NCBI GenBank assembly: GCA_913058345.1 | Contig: CAJXQR010000002.1 | Location: forward strand, 372,001 to 436,000 | Direction of reading: 5' to 3' | DNA length: 64,000 nt | Source: an uncultured Gammaproteobacteria bacterium | GTDB taxonomy: Bacteria > Pseudomonadota > Gammaproteobacteria > Pseudomonadales > Porticoccaceae | Part shown: piece by piece, positions 1 to 7,776 of the stretch | How positions within the stretch are numbered: position 1 is the first letter of the stretch | How the letters are laid out: each line of letters starts with the position of its first letter | Translations under genes and position numbers: made by a program | The notes under the pieces: model-generated | The model's input: only the letters and a program-made list of their open reading frames with translations | Told to the model about the DNA's origin: nothing | Databases searched by the model: none

Positions 1-22
1 GGATAATGTTCTGCACCTGCTA

Positions 23-37
23 TTTGTCAATGACAAA
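23..37. promoter_or_regulatory. Operator-like palindrome upstream of the cytochrome gene
   Basis: TTTGTCA-A-TGACAAA is a perfect 7-1-7 inverted repeat 70 bp before the cytochrome start. The symmetry suits a dimeric repressor or activator, but I cannot name the regulator, and a 15-bp palindrome can occur by chance. Confidence 0.25.
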
Positions 38-107
38 AGATGAGTGTTAGGTTTGAATTAGCCACTAGCAAGACTTAATTCATTATGCGGGTTAAAAAGG
101 ACAGAAC

Positions 108-557
108 ATGAATAAAATAACGTGGTTAGGCAGTTTGTTATTGATGGTAGGTTGCGTGCAGGCTGCAGATCTTGAAAAAACACACACGATGCACCATTTA
201 CACAATGCAATTGACGATAGAACGTCATTAAATCTTACGCCAGCAATGAAGCAACACCAACTAAAAAATATGCGAGCACACCTGGCTGCAGTGCAGGACA
301 TAATCACTCAATTAGGTTCTGGAAATTTTTCTCAGGCGTCGAATACGGCGCATGAAAAGTTGGGATTAACAATAGAAATGGAATCAATGTGCAGTAGTTT
401 TGGAAGTGATACTTTCAAAGAATTAGGCATGAATTTTCATAAAAGTGCCGATGAGCTTGGGGCGGTAATTGAAAGGGGCAATATGCAAGATTCACTCGCT
501 GCCTTGGGTAAAACCCTATCTTACTGTGTGGCTTGTCACGCACAATATAAACAATGA
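108..557 (+). CDS. Periplasmic cytochrome c, class II-like
   Basis: The 149-residue product opens with a cleavable signal peptide (residues 1-19, ending VQA before ADLEK) and carries a single haem-attachment motif CVACH at residues 140-144, five residues from the end. A mostly helical body with one C-terminal CxxCH is the layout of class II (c'/c-556 type) cytochromes, which bind haem covalently in the periplasm and transfer electrons or bind small gases. The start is supported by AAGGAC eight bases upstream. The gene stands alone, with no oxidoreductase partner beside it, so its redox partner is unknown. Assignment to class II is by layout; the haem motif itself is certain. Confidence 0.75.
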   Translation: MNKITWLGSLLLMVGCVQAADLEKTHTMHHLHNAIDDRTSLNLTPAMKQHQLKNMRAHLAAVQDIITQLGSGNFSQASNTAHEKLGLTIEMESMCSSFGSDTFKELGMNFHKSADELGAVIERGNMQDSLAALGKTLSYCVACHAQYKQ

Positions 558-979
558 AAATTTGACTCGCTAAACGTTTTAGTAAAAATGTAGGAAATTG
601 ATAGGTCTATTAATTTGATGCACGACAGACTTTTGATGCATAGCTAGTGTACCTTCTCCCACAACCAAGCCATTAGGTTGGATGGCTAACACTCATCGTT
701 TGTTATAAGTATCTATAGACCGATGACAACGAGGCAATCTTACTGGGATTCTTGATAAGCACTTATATGATGAAGAAAATTAATGGCTGCTTTTGGAGTA
801 TTTTCTTACTAGTGAGTTGGGTCGTTAATCGCTTAGGTTGATGGAGTATGAAAAGACTTAGCTCGGCCTGACATTGATATGCTTTAGTTATAAAATTGAG
901 CGATTAAAAGTAAGTTATCGAACGTATGCATACGTTGCTGCTACGATGAGTTCTTTAACGCCGTCGACCCGGTATCAAT
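558..979. other. Intergenic stretch without a recognised gene
   Basis: This 422-bp A+T-rich gap has frequent stops in all frames. A 67-codon reading frame at 874-1077 runs mostly inside the following prenyltransferase gene in another frame and has no visible ribosome-binding site. It presumably holds the prenyltransferase promoter, but I see no clear operator. Confidence 0.5.
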
Positions 980-1867
980 ATGATAAAAACACTCATGAAG
1001 ACGATGCGGATTCCTTTTCTAATATTGACCCCAGTCAGTATATTTTTAGGGTTTTCGACATCGCTTACGACTACTGAACAGATATCTTATTTTGACTTTT
1101 TTCTGGTACTTAGCGGTGCTTTATTTGCACATATTAGTGTTAATACATTGAATGAATACCATGATTATCGTAGCGGGCTAGATGCCATAACAGCGAAGAC
1201 ACCTTTCAGTGGTGGAAGCGGAGCATTGGTAGAAAACCCTAGAGCATCAGAAGCGGTATTGTTTTTGGCGATTATCAGCTTAATTGCAACCATAGCGGTT
1301 GGCATTTATTTTACCTATAAGCTTGGTATTCGTATATTTCCCCTGGGTGTGGAAGGTGTATTAATTATCATCACTTATACGAAATGGTTAAACCGTTATC
1401 CTTTTTTATGTTTAGTCGCACCGGGTATTGGTTTTGGCCCATTGATGGTAATCGGAACACATGTGGTTTTAGTGGGTGAGTATTCAATGCAGGTGATTTG
1501 GACATCTTTGGTTCCTTTTTTTTTGGCAAGCAATCTTCTTCTGCTCAATCAATATCCTGATATAGAGGCCGACAAATGTGTCGGACGCCGGCATTTTCCT
1601 ATTGCTTACGGTGTTAATAACAGTACGATTTTATATGGCGTTTTTGTGTTGGCTGCATCTGGAGTTATTGTTATAGGAATCTACACTGGTGTGCTACCGA
1701 GCTTAAGTGTTATCGGCTTAATTCCGACGGGACTTTCCATTGTGATATTCTTCGGGGCTAGTAAATACGCAAAATCTTCACAAAAATTATTTCCTTACCT
1801 TGGGATGAACGTAGCCACCACGATTTTGACACCTCTACTATTGAGTTTCAGTATCATCTTCGGCTAA
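980..1867 (+). CDS. UbiA-superfamily prenyltransferase (not the ubiquinone UbiA)
   Basis: This 295-residue integral membrane protein has about eight or nine hydrophobic segments. It carries the two Asp-rich signatures of the UbiA superfamily: NEYHDYRSGLD near residues 58-68, and a second loop, NQYPDIEADK, near residue 190. These bind the Mg2+-diphosphate of a prenyl donor. The first motif resembles MenA-type (1,4-dihydroxy-2-naphthoate) enzymes more than UbiA, and a separate bona fide ubiA lies at 23.2-24.0 kb. The acceptor is unknown because no menaquinone or haem O genes are nearby. The ribosome-binding site before 980 is weak, so a start at the Met six codons in is possible. Confidence 0.7.
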   Translation: MIKTLMKTMRIPFLILTPVSIFLGFSTSLTTTEQISYFDFFLVLSGALFAHISVNTLNEYHDYRSGLDAITAKTPFSGGSGALVENPRASEAVLFLAIISLIATIAVGIYFTYKLGIRIFPLGVEGVLIIITYTKWLNRYPFLCLVAPGIGFGPLMVIGTHVVLVGEYSMQVIWTSLVPFFLASNLLLLNQYPDIEADKCVGRRHFPIAYGVNNSTILYGVFVLAASGVIVIGIYTGVLPSLSVIGLIPTGLSIVIFFGASKYAKSSQKLFPYLGMNVATTILTPLLLSFSIIFG

Positions 1868-2081
1868 TAAAACCTATGTTGAAAATAATAATCTTTAATG
1901 TAGTTTATAAAACGAAATTTCAGGTATGGCGATGCCATATTTTATAGATTCGAAAATGAGAGCAGGAGAAAAATTCATTGTGGTTACGAATTCTATATTT
2001 CTTCCAGTAATTTTTTTGGCTGAATTAACGTAAGGTGTCGTGAAAATAATGACTTTAGATGATGAGTATTAATGTCTATTA

Positions 2082-2122
2082 AATAATAAAGGCAGTCTGA
2101 TAAATTGACGGCCTTTATTATT
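2082..2122. terminator. Inverted repeat, probable terminator
   Basis: AATAATAAAGGC at 2082-2093 pairs with GCCTTTATTATT at 2111-2122 around a 17-nt loop. It lies in the 330-bp gap between the rightward prenyltransferase and the leftward DUF2959 gene and could stop transcription from either side. The rest of the gap (1868-2197) shows no gene. Confidence 0.45.
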
Positions 2123-2197
2123 GATGATTACTTTTCTCGCTTAGGTCTAAAATTTTTACCTCTGAAATAGAGGATGTTAATTAACGACTGATACCTT

Positions 2198-2848
2198 CTA
2201 TCCCGTATTCTTAAGGCCTTTAATAAAACTGTTGGATTCAGCGATTGATTTTTCCATATCCCTAATAAGTTGAGCAACATCGGTTTCGATCTTTTTTAAC
2301 TCGCCTTTTAAAGAATTGATGGCTCTTGCATTCAAGTTATGTTTTAAAAATAAAACCTGATCCTGAAAGGCACTTAGGACAGGGCTCATTCGTTTCTCAG
2401 CCTGGCGCATGGATTTGACCAAATCTTGGTATTTTTCCTTAGTCGCATTCATTTTATGGGTACTCTGACGCTTTAGCTCGGCATTACTATAAAGTTTAAT
2501 TTCTTCCTTCCACTCTTTAAATAGTGCTTCCGACACATTTTCCACCGCATCAATACGGTCAGTAACTTCCTGAGCCGCTTCTTTGCTGTCTTCATACTCG
2601 CCGCTCAACTTGTCATAATAATCCTGCAGATTACTTTCACCGGTATTTACCAGCGCTTGATACTGTTCCAGTGCTGAAGAAAACTGTTCTTTTGCATCTG
2701 TCTGTGCGTCCTGTACCTCTTCTACCCGGTCGATCATGATATCGCGCTTGTGATACCCGACTTTTTCCATTGCGCCATAATAGGCGCTCTCACAAGCGCA
2801 CAAAAATATAATCGATAAAACTAACGTTGCGTGCCTGGCTTTTAGCAT
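2198..2848 (-). CDS. DUF2959 family lipoprotein, coiled-coil
   Basis: From the ATG at 2848 (AGAGGA ten bases upstream) the product has 216 residues. It begins with a lipoprotein signal whose lipobox is LCAC, giving a lipidated Cys19. The body is almost wholly charged alpha-helix with heptad-like stretches (KEQFSSALEQYQAL, RQAEKRMSPVLSAF). The conserved opening YYGAMEKVGYHKRD after the lipobox is the DUF2959 hallmark. A further upstream ATG at 2908 would add 20 residues and bury the signal peptide, so I prefer the internal start. The family has no established function; position in the cell envelope is inferred from the lipobox. Confidence 0.75.
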   Translation of the reverse strand: MLKARHATLVLSIIFLCACESAYYGAMEKVGYHKRDIMIDRVEEVQDAQTDAKEQFSSALEQYQALVNTGESNLQDYYDKLSGEYEDSKEAAQEVTDRIDAVENVSEALFKEWKEEIKLYSNAELKRQSTHKMNATKEKYQDLVKSMRQAEKRMSPVLSAFQDQVLFLKHNLNARAINSLKGELKKIETDVAQLIRDMEKSIAESNSFIKGLKNTG

Positions 2849-2988
2849 TGACTCAATCCTCTGTTTTGATTTAACGAGTATAGAAGATATCATGATAGTG
2901 CAGACCAATATCCATAAAGGTCAAAATTAACTACGCCGCTACAGCCACTACAAACTGCTAGGTGAGGACACCAAGGAAAGATCTTTCT

Positions 2989-3102
2989 ATGCTATATCTA
3001 CTAGGGTCGTTTACTCTGATAGCCAGTCTCTCAAAAATAGATGTACAGATTATGCTAGAGTCATTAGTAGGGTGGCTTCTTGTGATGATTGTGGTGAAAT
3101 GA
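2989..3102 (+). CDS. Possible 37-residue membrane microprotein
   Basis: An ATG with AAGGAAAG about nine bases upstream opens a 37-codon frame with two hydrophobic stretches (MLYLLGSFTLIASL and LVGWLLVMIVV). Nothing homologous is recognised. A second frame across the same DNA (2931-3164) is also open and has a C-x2-C pair but lacks a start codon, so this may be an eroded gene rather than a real microprotein. Confidence 0.2.
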   Translation: MLYLLGSFTLIASLSKIDVQIMLESLVGWLLVMIVVK

Positions 3103-3175
3103 TTTATAGCAAGAAAAGTGTCAGCAAAGATTCGCGGTTTAGCAAACATTTCTTTCTTTTATAAGCTGAAAACTA

Positions 3176-3886
3176 ATGGATGATTCAAAGCAAAAAATTG
3201 CGCTATTTATAGATGCTGACAATGCCCCAGCTAGCAAATTCGAAGATGTTCTTAGTGAAGTTGCAAAATATGGCGTAGTAACCATAAGGAAAGCATACGG
3301 TAACTGGAAGAAGCCCTCCATAAAAGCCTGGGAAGATCTTTTACATGAATATGCCATTCAGCCCATACAACAATACGACCTATCGAAAGGGAAAAATGCA
3401 TCTGATATAGCACTTGTGATTGATGCGATGGATGTCATGTATACGAAGGATATCGATGTCATGTGCTTTGTTTCGTCTGATTGTGATTTCACACCGATGG
3501 TTACCCGTGCTTTAGCAGAAGGCAAGGTGGTATTGGGGTTTGGTGAGCGAAAAACACCGTCCCCTTTTGTCAACGCATGTTCCAAGTTCCTGTTTTTAGA
3601 ACAAAAGCCTGCCAATAATGATGCAGTGCAAGCAAAAACAAAAAGTATTAAATCGGACACAAAGCTCATAAATTTACTTCGTCAAGCTATCGAGTCAACA
3701 GAAGAAGACAATGGTTGGGCTGCCCTGGGGCCCGTCGGCGCGCATATATCAAATAAAACTTCATTCGATACGAGAAACTATGGTTACAAAAATTTAAGCA
3801 GCCTTATTAAAGCCATTGATTTGTTTGAGCTTAAACGTGGCCCAGGGAATTCATACTTGGTGAAAGATGTAAGAAAGAAAAAATGA
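3176..3886 (+). CDS. NYN-domain ribonuclease-like protein with C-terminal LOTUS/OST-HTH domain
   Basis: Residues 8-145 form a NYN (PIN-like) nuclease fold: FIDADN at 11-16 gives the first acidic pair, KNASDIAL at 73-80 and VIDAMD at 81-86 the second, and SSDCDF at 100-105 the third. A conserved acidic tetrad of this kind coordinates Mg2+ in NYN RNases. Residues about 160-232 (KLINLLRQAI to PGNSYLVKD) match the small winged-helix LOTUS/OST-HTH domain, which binds RNA, notably G-rich or quadruplex RNA in eukaryotic members. The combination is known in bacteria (DUF88/LabA-like proteins), but its substrates are not settled. It is monocistronic here. Confidence 0.8.
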   Translation: MDDSKQKIALFIDADNAPASKFEDVLSEVAKYGVVTIRKAYGNWKKPSIKAWEDLLHEYAIQPIQQYDLSKGKNASDIALVIDAMDVMYTKDIDVMCFVSSDCDFTPMVTRALAEGKVVLGFGERKTPSPFVNACSKFLFLEQKPANNDAVQAKTKSIKSDTKLINLLRQAIESTEEDNGWAALGPVGAHISNKTSFDTRNYGYKNLSSLIKAIDLFELKRGPGNSYLVKDVRKKK

Positions 3887-4011
3887 ACGTGACAAGCTGG
3901 ACAGAATTTGCCTCCGTGGTACGATGCAGGGGATACCTCATGTTCAGCCAGAATATGCTGGGCTATGACTTGTTAAGCGAAAAAATCTTAACCAGAGAAT
4001 GGAGAAAATGA

Positions 4012-4299
4012 ATGTCAAACGAAGGTTACCATGAACCCATTAACGAGCTTTCGGAAAATACCAAGGACATGCATAGAGCACTCACCTCGTTAATGGAAGA
4101 ACTAGAAGCCGTGGATTGGTATAACCAACGCATAGATGCGTGCAAAGATGATGAACTGAAGGCAATACTTGCTCACAATCGCGATGAAGAAAAAGAGCAT
4201 GCCGCAATGGTGCTTGAATGGATTCGTCGGAGAGATCCCGTCTTTGATCACGAATTAAAAGATTACTTATTTACCGAGAAGCCGATCGCACACAAATAG
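4012..4299 (+). CDS. EncFtn-type encapsulated-ferritin-like protein, core domain only
   Basis: The 95-residue product closely resembles the two-helix ferritin-like domain of encapsulated ferritins such as that of Rhodospirillum rubrum. Shared stretches are MEELEAVDWYNQR (28-40) and ILAHNRDEEKEHAAM (52-66). With a two-residue offset, E30, E60 and H63 match the ferroxidase ligands E32, E62 and H65. E29, E32, W36 and Y37 match the entry-site residues. The family oxidises Fe(II) inside an encapsulin nanocompartment. Here the protein stops at LFTEKPIAHK, so it lacks the usual C-terminal tail with the shell-targeting peptide, and no encapsulin gene is adjacent. GGAG lies seven bases before the ATG. 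Confidence 0.85.
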   Translation: MSNEGYHEPINELSENTKDMHRALTSLMEELEAVDWYNQRIDACKDDELKAILAHNRDEEKEHAAMVLEWIRRRDPVFDHELKDYLFTEKPIAHK

Positions 4300-4341
4300 G
4301 CGTGTTTTAATCGCTTCAGTTGTAGTCGCTTAGATTTGATC

Positions 4342-4375
4342 TGATAGTTAACCGTTTATAAACGGTTAACTATCA
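4342..4375. repeat. Perfect 34-bp palindrome
   Basis: TGATAGTTAACCGTTTA followed immediately by its exact reverse complement, with no spacer (centre TTTATAAA). It sits between the convergent ferritin-like and dctM genes. It may act as a bidirectional terminator, but there is no adjacent T-run and the missing loop is unlike a normal intrinsic terminator, so a protein-binding site is equally possible. Confidence 0.9.
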
Positions 4376-4448
4376 ACTTCAATGTGTTCTCACGTCTCTA
4401 TTGGAAACGGCGTTTTACGGCAATACGACTTCTCTTGATGACTGTTAT

Positions 4449-5813
4449 CTACTGCATTTTCCCCGGCAACCATGTCACCAGGTTGGGCCATAAGGCGAGC
4501 AGAAGCAAGACGCCAAGCTGTATGGCAATATAGGGCATGACTCCACGATAAATATCACTGGTTAAGACCTCTTTCGGTGCGACACCACGCAAATAAAATA
4601 GAGCAAAACCAAAGGGTGGGGTTAAGAAAGAAGTTTGCAGGTTAACGGCAATCATTATGCCGAGCCAAATCGGGTCAACACCCATGGCGAGTAAAGCGGG
4701 GCCGACAATGGGCACCACCACGAAGGTGATTTCGATAAAGTCGAGTATAAAACCGAGTATAAAAATAACCACCATGACGGCAAGTGTGGCCCCTACAGCC
4801 CCCCCGGGGATACTGGCAAACATCGAGGTTACTAACTCTTCACCTCCAAAACCACGAAACACTAACGAAAATATAGCGGCACCAATTAAAATCATAAACA
4901 CCATAGCGGTGACTTCCACGGTGCCTTCTAGTACCTCTTGCAGTCGTTGTAAGGAAAGTTGGCGGCGCACTAGCGCAAGTAAAGACGCACCAAAGGCGCC
5001 GACACCTGCAGCTTCGGTTGGGGTGGCTATACCACTGAGAATTGAACCAAGCACGGCAATAATCAGTAGCATGGGTGGTGCGAGGCTGGATAATAAAGCT
5101 ACAGTCTCTACAGATTTCTGCTCATCAGCAGCGGGTGCACCTTCTGGCCTCAGCCGGGCATAGAACCCAATATAAGCGCAGTAACAGCCGACCAAAATCA
5201 GTCCTGGAATAACGGCACCCATAAATAGATCACCGACAGAGACGGTTTTAGGTGCAAATATGCCTATACTTAATTGGGCTTGGGCATAGGCAGTAGAGAG
5301 AATATCACCCAGTAGGACCAGTGCAATGGAGGGTGGAATAATTTGTCCCAGGGTGCCTGTCGCACAAATGGTGCCGGCGGCAAAAGCCGGGTTATAGCCG
5401 CGCTTTAGCATGGTGGGGAGTGACATCAAGCCCATGGTGACCACAGTCGCGCCGACAATACCGGTGCTGGCGGCCAATAATGCGCCCACCATAACTACCG
5501 AAATGCCTAACCCACCACGCACTTTACCGAAGAGCTGCGCCATATTGTTGAGCAGATCTTCTGCCAATCGGGATTTTTCCAGCATGATGCCCATTAATAC
5601 AAACAGGGGGATAGCCACTAAGGTTTGATTGATCATGGTGCCATAGAGACGATTTGGTAGAGCCTGTAGAAAGGCCATATCAAAATGACCGATGGCTGTA
5701 CCGAAAGCGGCGAATATCAGGGCGATTCCAGCTAGTGAGAATGCCACCGGGTAGCCGAGTAAGATGACTAGACAGACAGCGAGAAACATAAAGAGGGGAA
5801 GGAATTCGATCAT
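4449..5813 (-). CDS. dctM: TRAP transporter large permease
   Basis: This 454-residue, very hydrophobic protein has about twelve membrane segments, the usual size for the DctM subunit of tripartite ATP-independent periplasmic transporters. Recognisable DctM features are the opening LFMFLAVCLVILLGYPVAFSL, the AASTGIVGATVVTMG stretch and GTLGQIIPPS. These form the Na+-driven channel of the transporter. It lies 5 bp downstream of the small subunit gene. The dicarboxylate, sialate, mannitol and other TRAP classes cannot be told apart from this sequence, and no substrate-binding DctP gene is adjacent, so the substrate is unknown. Confidence 0.9.
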   Translation of the reverse strand: MIEFLPLFMFLAVCLVILLGYPVAFSLAGIALIFAAFGTAIGHFDMAFLQALPNRLYGTMINQTLVAIPLFVLMGIMLEKSRLAEDLLNNMAQLFGKVRGGLGISVVMVGALLAASTGIVGATVVTMGLMSLPTMLKRGYNPAFAAGTICATGTLGQIIPPSIALVLLGDILSTAYAQAQLSIGIFAPKTVSVGDLFMGAVIPGLILVGCYCAYIGFYARLRPEGAPAADEQKSVETVALLSSLAPPMLLIIAVLGSILSGIATPTEAAGVGAFGASLLALVRRQLSLQRLQEVLEGTVEVTAMVFMILIGAAIFSLVFRGFGGEELVTSMFASIPGGAVGATLAVMVVIFILGFILDFIEITFVVVPIVGPALLAMGVDPIWLGIMIAVNLQTSFLTPPFGFALFYLRGVAPKEVLTSDIYRGVMPYIAIQLGVLLLLALWPNLVTWLPGKMQ

Positions 5814-5818
5814 GGTAA

Positions 5819-6343
5819 TTACTTTGCCGCGGTGAAAGAGGTATTGGCAGGTGAGCGCAAGAGGGTGAAGGATTTGAGAAATTCAGCAATTCCCTGTAGT
5901 AAAAGCAGCGTTGGCATAACCAATAATAATGACTTAAGCAGGTATACCCAGGGTAGGCCGGCTGACTCGGCCGAGTGCTCGCTCATTGCCCAGCTATTGC
6001 TGACGTAGTCAACGCTTAACCAGAAGATAAGTCCGCAGGTGGGTAGTAGAAAAAAAACGGTACCGAGGGCATCGACCAGTGCGCGGCGGCGTGGCGAAAA
6101 GTGCCGATAAAAGATATCGACACGTACATGGCCGCCTCTCTTCAGGGTGAAGGCGGTGCCGAGCATAAAGGCGAAAGCATGGAGGTAAAGCACCGTTTCT
6201 TGCAGTGCGATCGAGCCAGAACCGAATAAATAGCGCGCTACGACCACAGAACAGGTGCAGAGCATCATCGCAAGCGTCGCCCAGGCGGTGAGCTTGCCAC
6301 ACCACTCGGTAAAGGTATCAATGGGTGAGTTGGCAGAAGTCAT
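5819..6343 (-). CDS. dctQ: TRAP transporter small permease
   Basis: The 174-residue product has four predicted membrane segments (about 17-35, 50-70, 92-112, 132-155), matching the DctQ subunit that pairs with DctM. The stretch GGHVRVDIFY is typical of the family. It is the first gene of a two-gene leftward unit with dctM and is divergent from pstS. The intergenic region upstream contains the Pho boxes, but these are spaced for the pstS promoter and there is no evidence that dctQM shares phosphate control. Confidence 0.85.
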   Translation of the reverse strand: MTSANSPIDTFTEWCGKLTAWATLAMMLCTCSVVVARYLFGSGSIALQETVLYLHAFAFMLGTAFTLKRGGHVRVDIFYRHFSPRRRALVDALGTVFFLLPTCGLIFWLSVDYVSNSWAMSEHSAESAGLPWVYLLKSLLLVMPTLLLLQGIAEFLKSFTLLRSPANTSFTAAK

Positions 6344-6456
6344 GGAGTAGCCCGTTGAAATTATTAGGAATTGATTATTAATTTGTGAAATTAAGTACTG
6401 AACAAACGCCCTGCTGTATCAGAATCCAGGTTCTAATCAGTGGCAGCAACATTGCA

Positions 6457-6500
6457 CTTGTCATAAAGCTGTCATGCTTTGTACATAGTCTTGTCATTTG
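6457..6500 (+). promoter_or_regulatory. Two tandem Pho boxes and -10 of the pst promoter
   Basis: Four 11-bp units follow one another in exact phase: CTTGTCATAAA, GCTGTCATGCT, TTGTACATAGT, CTTGTCATTTG. Units 1, 2 and 4 match the PhoB half-site [CT]TGTCAT; unit 3 is degenerate. Ten bases after the last unit, TAGGAT (6508-6513) is placed like the -10 of a PhoB-activated promoter, where the boxes replace the -35. The pstS ATG lies 46 bp further on. Confidence 0.88.
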
Positions 6501-6558
6501 CCCTCTCTAGGATGCGCGTACTAGCCCATCATTGATGGAAACGTCGCAGGAGACACAC

Positions 6559-7659
6559 ATGAAAAAACTATCTAACACAGCAGCACAATTAAAAGTTGCT
6601 GCCATCGGCTGTGGCATTGCCATGTCCTTGGCTAGCACCCAGGCAGTTTCAGCCTCGCGAGATTATATCAGCATCGTTGGTTCATCAACGGTCTATCCTT
6701 TTGCGACCGTTGTCGCCGAACGTTTTGGTAAAACCACGTCCCATCCCACGCCTAAAATTGAATCAACGGGTTCGGGTGGCGGCATGAAGCTGTTTTGTTC
6801 GGGCGTCGGTACGGGTCATCCCGATATTACTAATGCATCACGGCGCATGAAGAAGTCTGAATATGAGAAATGCCAAGCTGCTGGTGTGACCGATATTGTT
6901 GAAGTGCTGATTGGTTTTGATGGCATTGTGCTCGCCAATTCCGTTAAAACAAAGCAAATGAGCTTGACTCGCAAAGATATTTTTCTGGCACTGGCCAAAA
7001 ATGTACCCGCTCCAAAGAGCATGCAAGATGAGTTCACCAGTGCACAAACCCTGGTTGCCAACCCTTATAAGACATGGAAAGAGGTTAACCCTGAGCTCCC
7101 CGACATTAAAATTGAAGTGCTTGGCCCCCCCCCAACCTCGGGTACGCGCGATGCCTTTGCGGAACTGGCATTAGAGGGTGGCTGTAAAAAAATCAGTTGG
7201 ATTAAGGCAATAAAGAAAAAGGACAAAAAAGGTTACAAAGAAGTGTGCCACACGATCCGCGAGGATGGTCACTACATTGAAGCCGGTGAAAACGACAACC
7301 TTATCGTGCAAAAGCTTGACGCTAATCCCAACGCGCTCGGCGTATTTGGTTTTAGCTTTCTCGACCAGAATGCTGACAAGGTTCAAGGTTCAAGGATTGA
7401 AGGCCAGCCCCCCACCTTCGACACCATCGCTGATAAGTCTTATCCCGTATCACGCCCCCTGTATTTCTATGTGAAGAAGGCGCACGTTGGAGTGGTGCCG
7501 GGCATTGAAGGTTATCTGGCTGAGTTCACCAGCGAGAAAGCCTGGGGTGAAGAGGGTTATCTGGCTGAAAAAGGCATGATCTCTCTGAGTGACGATGTTC
7601 GAAAAGCCAGTAGCGCCGATATCAAAGCACTGAAGACAATGTCTGGTGACGATTTGTAA
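6559..7659 (+). CDS. pstS: Phosphate-binding periplasmic protein of the Pst ABC transporter
   Basis: PstS captures inorganic phosphate in the periplasm and hands it to PstCA. The ATG at 6559 is preceded by AGGAG, giving 366 residues with a signal peptide of about 32 (MKKLSNTAAQLK to AVSA). An upstream in-frame ATG at 6532 has no ribosome-binding site. Phosphate-contact motifs are VGSSTVYPF near residue 40, ESTGSGGG near 72 and the PPTSGTRDAF loop near 193. It is the first gene of the pst operon, directly behind tandem Pho boxes, and is separated from pstC by a strong terminator, so it should be made in excess over the membrane components. Confidence 0.95.
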   Translation: MKKLSNTAAQLKVAAIGCGIAMSLASTQAVSASRDYISIVGSSTVYPFATVVAERFGKTTSHPTPKIESTGSGGGMKLFCSGVGTGHPDITNASRRMKKSEYEKCQAAGVTDIVEVLIGFDGIVLANSVKTKQMSLTRKDIFLALAKNVPAPKSMQDEFTSAQTLVANPYKTWKEVNPELPDIKIEVLGPPPTSGTRDAFAELALEGGCKKISWIKAIKKKDKKGYKEVCHTIREDGHYIEAGENDNLIVQKLDANPNALGVFGFSFLDQNADKVQGSRIEGQPPTFDTIADKSYPVSRPLYFYVKKAHVGVVPGIEGYLAEFTSEKAWGEEGYLAEKGMISLSDDVRKASSADIKALKTMSGDDL

Positions 7660-7699
7660 TAAAAAGTAAACAAAGCAAGTATATGCTGTATTTTTGCTG

Positions 7700-7727
7700 G
7701 GGCCTGACAAAAGTCAGGCCCTTTTTT
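7700..7727 (+). terminator. Intrinsic terminator/attenuator between pstS and pstC
   Basis: GGGCCTGAC, an AAAA loop, GTCAGGCCC and a run of six T form a canonical rho-independent terminator 40 bp after the pstS stop. Read-through would supply pstCAB-phoU at a lower level than pstS. Confidence 0.9.
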
Positions 7728-7776
7728 ACTGCTAAATTGATGCCTTAAGCTCTGTAAGAAATCTGGTTTTAACGCT

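Noticed and set aside
4657-5163. 168-codon Ser/Thr/Pro-rich frame on the plus strand
   Set aside because: It is antisense to dctM; low-complexity composition is typical of the reverse strand of membrane-protein genes.
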